64,000 nucleotides of DNA from Rothia dentocariosa ATCC 17931 (GTDB taxonomy: Bacteria > Actinomycetota > Actinomycetes > Actinomycetales > Micrococcaceae). Within the stretch, counting starts at the first letter, position 1. Each line of letters opens with the position of its first letter. The stretch lies in NCBI RefSeq assembly GCF_000164695.2, contig NC_014643.1, forward strand, positions 682,001 through 746,000. The letters run 5' to 3'. The notes under the pieces are model-generated. The model saw only the letters and a program-made list of their open reading frames with translations. It was not told the DNA's origin and did no database searches. Below, in pieces: positions 60,048 through 64,000 of the stretch. Made by a program: the position numbers and the translations under genes.

Positions 60048-60728
60048 CATAAACTCCATTCATCGGTGACATGAACAATTCAACCCTAAACATAATTCAG
60101 GACCGAGATACAAGAGATATCGAGGAATCATCACAATAATTATTCTGAGAACGAATTTTTTACGTTGATATAGAAATATTCGAAGTTATTTAGCCAAGAT
60201 TTTATAAAAAATTTCTCCATTAAGTTTTTACAGAAAAATATAGCTCTGCTTCTCACAAGCAGATTTGAGTTAAATTCAGGATGGCAAAGATATTTTCAGT
60301 TTCAATAACTGGTAAAGATAAACATCTAAAAATTATTGAAAAAATATTAACTACCCCGTTTTTCGCGGTTGTTACCTAAGCACGCCAGTTCCATACGCTG
60401 AACTGAAGCACATCGTCCAAGAAATTAAGTATGCACAGGCATCGCTCTGATCTGTCTGGCTATACCGTCGAAAGCCGCGCTTCTACCGTCACCACATGGT
60501 GTCAATGGATAAGGAATCTCTATGCCTAGACCGGGTGCTGCACTCCCCGACATAAAAATGAATCAAACAGTGAAAAGTGCGTTTTAATCACATAAACGCT
60601 TCTTTTACACGAGAGGGGTGGGAGGGCAGAGAAAAAGCCCGCCGCATCCGACAGCTATACCGGATGCGACGGGCTTTGCTATGTGCGCCCTGTGGCAAAG
60701 GTTCTTCCAAGATCCCTCAGTTAACTAA
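60048..60728. other. Long AT-rich intergenic region
   Basis: 681 bp. The first ~120 bp repeats the upstream region of copy 1 (58578-58690), so it is the promoter of copy 2. Beyond 60180 it is AT-rich with no ORF I can support; 60360-60560 is GC-richer and may be degraded coding sequence. It ends in the terminator at 60632-60678. Confidence 0.4.
60632..60678 (-). terminator. Terminator of the AIPR-like gene
   Basis: AAAGCCCG-x-CGCATCCG...CGGATGCG-x-CGGGCTTT hairpin, 10-nt loop, ~50 bp after the stop codon. Confidence 0.8.
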
Positions 60729-62258
60729 TTATGAAAGATCCACATCTACACCACTCTCCTCAAGTAACTTCTTAAGCCTAGCAATTTTTTCCTCAGCTTC
60801 ACGACCACTTTGTTTCTGCTCGCGTTCTAGTCGCATTGTTTTAACTGTATTCGCAATTTGAATATAAGGACTATCTCCCTTACCGATACGTTGTGGGTCG
60901 AATCCTACATCACGCATATTGCTCATAATACTTCCAATAATTTTGGCTAGATTAGACGGTTCCCCATAGAACTCCATGGGATCAAAAGCCCATTCCAATG
61001 TTCCTTGTTCTTCGTTCACTTTTACTAAGTTACGAAGACCGTAAATAACAGGCATCATGTAACCTGCTGGCGGAACCATTTTTTCAGGACCTTCGATATC
61101 CTTACGACCGAAAGGTGTTTTGAAGTTTCGCCGTTGTTTTGATTCGTTCTTTACAACTTCAATACGACCAAATTTTCCATCATTCATGTTGTATGAATCC
61201 TGAAAATTTTCGTAAACGTAATCATACACTTCAAGAACCTTAGGCACCATTTTCAATGCTGATTTAACCTGAGGATTATCTACTACCCAAGTGTTAGTAT
61301 CTCCTCCAGTCTCCTTATGAGATATTCCATTAGAAGATATTAAATCTTTATAACGCCTGACTGCCTCGCTCTTAGAACTATAAGCAGTCGTTCCTGGAAG
61401 TGGTTTAATATTCTTTATCACATCACTCTTATTAAGCTCTTCGAGGGCCACGCCCAGAGTAATCCACACTAAAGAAATGAGGAAACGCAGGTCAATATCT
61501 CCTGGCTGGTTGGTTTTCCAAGAAATATTTTTATATACATCTGGAACCTGTTGTTCAAGAGTATTTTTTAGATCATCAAAAATTCCATCCTGATTAGCTA
61601 ATGTTTCAGCTTTCAACTGAACGTTATTATTCCGAGCTGCACAGATAAGTAGAATACTTGAAAGGAAATCATGGATACTTTCTTCTGTTTTCGCCCCTGG
61701 TACCAAAATTTCAACAGGAACTAAAGCATCATGGGATTCTGATTCACTATTTTTAAGAAGATTTATAGAGCGTTCCATTTTCTTCCAGAACTTCTTCATT
61801 TGGTCCCATGTCTTTACTTTCCTAAGCTCCTTCTGATTCTTCTCGATTTTTTCAGGATTACTACTGAGTAAAATTGCTTCTTCAAGCAAGTAAAGAGCAA
61901 TGGCTAATGTATTATGCCCTCCATCAAGAATTCCCTCAAGCTTAAGATTATGGAACAAAAGATGGAACCGATTACGATTAAAATCATCGTACTCAGAAGC
62001 GCCAATAAGAATACCTTTTGACTTGAATGGGTATAGCTCTGGTGTTTCCCGGATGGTCTCAATAATCTCGGTAGTAACCTGAGATTTTTTTGCACTTCGT
62101 GGATTAGCATCAAGATTCAACACTGTGATCAAATCAATCAACCCACGAACTTTTACAAATCCCGTAATCCTCCGAATATTATTGAAAACACGAGTTTCAG
62201 GACTCTCAACCTTGAGAATGACCGAGAGGTCTTCTGAACTATGAACCGTATTAGACAT
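60729..62258 (-). CDS. AIPR-like (abortive phage infection) protein
   Basis: 509 residues, no signal. Hallmarks of AIPR: LDANPRSAKKSQVTTEIIET (about 49-68, cf. N-x-R...V-x-x-x-I-x-x-T), FKSKGILIGAS (78-88), EGILDGGHNTLAI (108-120, cf. VNGGQT), and CAARNNNVQLKAETLANQD. The DGGHN variant is unusual. A Lys/Glu coiled coil ends the protein. The gene is AT-rich compared with its neighbours and lies beside tRNA-Lys, signs of horizontal acquisition. No restriction-modification or other defence genes accompany it, so a stand-alone defence protein is likely. Mechanism unknown. Confidence 0.68.
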   Translation of the reverse strand: MSNTVHSSEDLSVILKVESPETRVFNNIRRITGFVKVRGLIDLITVLNLDANPRSAKKSQVTTEIIETIRETPELYPFKSKGILIGASEYDDFNRNRFHLLFHNLKLEGILDGGHNTLAIALYLLEEAILLSSNPEKIEKNQKELRKVKTWDQMKKFWKKMERSINLLKNSESESHDALVPVEILVPGAKTEESIHDFLSSILLICAARNNNVQLKAETLANQDGIFDDLKNTLEQQVPDVYKNISWKTNQPGDIDLRFLISLVWITLGVALEELNKSDVIKNIKPLPGTTAYSSKSEAVRRYKDLISSNGISHKETGGDTNTWVVDNPQVKSALKMVPKVLEVYDYVYENFQDSYNMNDGKFGRIEVVKNESKQRRNFKTPFGRKDIEGPEKMVPPAGYMMPVIYGLRNLVKVNEEQGTLEWAFDPMEFYGEPSNLAKIIGSIMSNMRDVGFDPQRIGKGDSPYIQIANTVKTMRLEREQKQSGREAEEKIARLKKLLEESGVDVDLS

Positions 62259-62639
62259 GATTATTGCCTTCTCTTTTTATACTTTCCCTTATCTCAGGTT
62301 CTATCCAGAACCTCCAGGGAGGAGAGTCGGCTTGACTCCTCCACACATAAGCTTAACAGGACACCTTCGTCAATACAACTTCTAATCTTCTCTCTAAAAG
62401 TAATATATAACACTTTTTAGAAGGTTTTCAAGTAGAGAAGCAGCTGCCAGGAAAGGTATTGATTTTTCTAATGACGCTTGTCGCGGTGGATAATAGGTGA
62501 TCTTCTTGGAGACAACATTGTCTCTGCACAGGTTCCTGAGCCTTCATATATTGAGGGACAGGGGAGGATTAAACGAAAAATCGCCCCGATCGGCTTTGTA
62601 CCGAACGGAGCGACGTACCAGATTATTTCTGGTGAAGAG
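62259..62639. other. Intergenic region with the tRNA-Lys terminator (62575-62614)
   Basis: 381 bp. An imperfect hairpin TCGCCCCG...CGGAGCGA at about 62577-62614 with TTTTT on the minus strand terminates tRNA-Lys. The remainder holds the AT-rich promoter of the AIPR-like gene. No gene seen. Confidence 0.55.
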
Positions 62640-62712
62640 TGCGCCCTGTGGGGCTCGAACCCACGACCTGCGGATTAAAAGTCCGTAGCTCTACCAACTG
62701 AGCTAAAGGCGC
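62640..62712 (-). tRNA. tRNA-Lys (TTT)
   Basis: Minus strand: acceptor GCGCCTT/AGGGCGC, D-arm TAGCTCAGTTGGTAGAGC, anticodon loop CTTTTAA (TTT), T-arm GTGGGTTCGAGCCCCAC. CCA not encoded. Confidence 0.94.
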
Positions 62713-62831
62713 GCCGTCCCGCGTGAACGCGAAGACATCATCTACTATACACTACAAATCCGTCACGAGTCGCCTTCGCAGATATGATTTTCGTCCGGCT
62801 GAATCCTTCGAAAAACTCGTGCCCTGCCCGT

Positions 62832-62837
62832 TACACT
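62832..62837 (+). promoter_or_regulatory. Candidate -10 (TACACT) of a leaderless gene
   Basis: It ends 8 nt before the ATG at 62846; there is no Shine-Dalgarno. Confidence 0.4.
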
Positions 62838-62845
62838 AAACACCT

Positions 62846-63541
62846 ATGGCTCATCGTGCACATCATCGCCCAGTATCTCAGCCCAGCGAAAAGTTTGAGC
62901 GTCGCGTTGGCGGTGAAGATCCCGCCGCCCGTGATGAGGCGGCGCATACGTCTGCTCGTATTCTGCTGGAGCGCGGACGCCAAAATTCTGACCCGGAGGT
63001 TGCCGCCCGACTCATAGACTTCACTGACGAATACGGTATTGAGGCGCTTGCGCAGCTCTGGTCTCATTCACCCGCGCGTTCCCTCCCCGGGGCGCTATGG
63101 CGCATGTATTCCCTGCGCGACATGGTACGACGCTACCCAAAGGCCACCGCACAAGCGTTCTCTACCGGTATGGGTGCCGATTACCGTTCGCATCTGCTGG
63201 CGGGGGTGCCAGACCCACCGGGCGCCTCCGAGGTCGTCAAAACGGCGGACAAAATTCTGGCCGGGCTCTACAGCGGCGATATTGATATAGCTCTCGAACG
63301 TTTTGCGGCGTTCGCGCGTGTGGTGGCACTGGGGCTGCGTCTCAACTATGAGCGTGCAGATATTAGCCGACTGTCCGGTAACCCGCAGGGAGTGCATCCG
63401 CCCAGTCATGAGGTTCGCCGCGAAGGCATTGAACGCATGTTCCGCGTGCCCGAACAATACCGAAAGCTCGTGAAAATCGCCGAGGATTTGGAGGCGACCG
63501 CCGCGCACTGGCGGGCAAGCGGCGGACTCGAAGCATTGTAG
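62846..63541 (+). CDS. Conserved hypothetical actinobacterial protein
   Basis: 231 residues, cytosolic. A basic N-terminus (HRAHHRPVSQPSEKFERRV) leads to an all-helical protein with ARLIDFTDEYGIEALAQLW, RSLPGALWRMYSLRDMVRR and GVPDPPGASEVVKTADKIL, and a C-terminal MFRVPEQYRKLVKIAEDL. Syntenic genes in Micrococcaceae are annotated hypothetical (or mistakenly RNA polymerase beta). It precedes a DUF47 gene. The start at 62846 appears leaderless. Function unknown. Confidence 0.78.
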   Translation: MAHRAHHRPVSQPSEKFERRVGGEDPAARDEAAHTSARILLERGRQNSDPEVAARLIDFTDEYGIEALAQLWSHSPARSLPGALWRMYSLRDMVRRYPKATAQAFSTGMGADYRSHLLAGVPDPPGASEVVKTADKILAGLYSGDIDIALERFAAFARVVALGLRLNYERADISRLSGNPQGVHPPSHEVRREGIERMFRVPEQYRKLVKIAEDLEATAAHWRASGGLEAL

Positions 63542-63667
63542 CCCCGCACGGTACTCGCGCGCTATCAAATCCCGGGAAAATACAGGATTCGGAACTGATG
63601 CCGGGTGTTCTGCTTAGAGCTCATGTACCTTGACGGAGGCTCGGCGCGGGCGGATAATTTAAGACAA

Positions 63668-63757
63668 GATGTCGGGTTGCTAATAGGTAGCCCCGGGCTC
63701 CAAATCATTTGCCGCTTCGAGCGGCCTTCCGCCGAGAGGCGCTCCCAGCCCGACATC
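63668..63757 (+). ncRNA. Candidate structured RNA (closed multi-hairpin element)
   Basis: GATGTCGGG (63668-63676) pairs with CCCGACATC (63749-63757), closing ~72 nt. Inside are AGCC-CCG-GGCT, GCCGCT-TCG-AGCGGC (63711-63725) and CGCC-GAGA-GGCG (63730-63741), the last with a GNRA tetraloop on the plus strand. A terminator hairpin follows 12 nt later. No credible ORF covers it. It matches no RNA family I recognise. Confidence 0.5.
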
Positions 63758-63768
63758 GCTAACGTTCA

Positions 63769-63801
63769 CAGCGGGAAGGTTATCATGTAGCCTTCCCGCT
63801 G
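63769..63801 (+). terminator. Terminator following the candidate RNA
   Basis: CAGCGGGAAGG / CCTTCCCGCTG arms (11 bp) with an 11-nt loop, followed by TTGTATTCT. Confidence 0.75.
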
Positions 63802-63862
63802 TTGTATTCTCAAGCCGCCGCGCGGGAAGCATCAGACCCGCGCGCCCTAAGCACACCCGCGT

Positions 63863-63868
63863 TAGACT
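63863..63868 (+). promoter_or_regulatory. Candidate -10 (TAGACT) of the DUF47 gene
   Basis: It ends 6 nt before the ATG at 63875, consistent with leaderless transcription. Confidence 0.45.
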
Positions 63869-63874
63869 GTAACT

Positions 63875-64000
63875 ATGTTGCACCGCATCTTTCCACAAGC
63901 CAACAGCTCACTCACCTCGCTTGCACAAATCTCGGTGCAGGTGGCGGAGGCAGCGGCGCTCCTCTCCGAAATGGTTGGCTCATCTACCTCCGAATACCCC
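63875..64000 (+). CDS. DUF47 / PhoU-like phosphate transport regulator (5' partial)
   Basis: The frame runs open from ATG 63875 to the window end (42 codons): MLHRIFPQANSSLTSLAQIS, then VQVAEAAALLSEMVG. This matches the start of DUF47 (PhoU-like helical) proteins, which normally lie beside a Pit-type phosphate permease. Only the first helix is visible. Confidence 0.6.
   Translation, partial: MLHRIFPQANSSLTSLAQISVQVAEAAALLSEMVGSSTSEYP

Overview
The window looks like chromosome of a high-GC Gram-positive bacterium of the Micrococcaceae, most plausibly a Rothia (R. dentocariosa-like). The grounds are Actinobacteria-type housekeeping proteins (purB, upp, tadA, a RecQ with a PRTase-like tail, a DUF47/PhoU-like start), GTG/TTG starts, several apparently leaderless promoters, and WXG100/RHS proteins typical of type VII-secreting actinobacteria. 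The genus is an inference; no rRNA or marker gene is present to settle it.

Layout. 0-2 kb: a WXG100-like protein and a truncated GHSQG lipase, a probable type VII secretion (T7SS) pair, then an intergenic pair of inverted DnaA boxes. 2-11 kb: purB; an AlbA_2/Schlafen-type regulator flanked by two 94-bp direct repeats carrying nested palindromes; two tandem RhtA/EamA exporters; a spermidine-synthase-like methyltransferase; a DsbA-like lipoprotein. 11-20 kb: tRNA-Thr, a TetR/DUF4865 cassette, a CitE-like lyase, quinone oxidoreductase, two tRNA-Ser genes, small membrane proteins, SixA and an orphan winged-helix regulator.

20-34 kb: upp, then a 13-kb polymorphic-toxin island up to tRNA-Ser(CGA). 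It holds one large RHS toxin gene (minus strand, split by an apparent frameshift), an orphan RHS C-terminal cassette, and six small membrane proteins, five of which share a C-terminal AFR...GYW-type signature and sit where immunity genes are expected. A ~1-kb sequence covering the RHS 3' end and its immunity gene occurs as inverted copies on both sides of the RHS gene, so the island could invert or convert.

34-42 kb: TetR, a YhgE/Pip-type permease and an ABC-like protein with a degenerate Walker A (one operon), tadA, recQ and dedA. 42.6-53.8 kb: a striking tandem array of twelve paralogous small multi-pass membrane proteins, all on the minus strand, many with Pro/Gln/Tyr-rich cytoplasmic tails and a shared G-x-x-W-A-R-I motif; I do not recognise a function. 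54-64 kb: an asparaginase-domain protein, a divergent DesK/NarL-type two-component system, an AhpD-like protein, two tandemly duplicated secreted Gln/Gly-rich proteins, an AT-rich AIPR-like (abortive infection) gene next to tRNA-Lys, a conserved hypothetical gene, a candidate structured RNA, and the start of a DUF47 phosphate-transport regulator.

Best candidates for undescribed biology are the RHS island with its membrane immunity family and inverted repeats, the 12-gene membrane array, the AIPR-like gene, the repeat-flanked AlbA_2 regulator, and the structured RNA at the right end.
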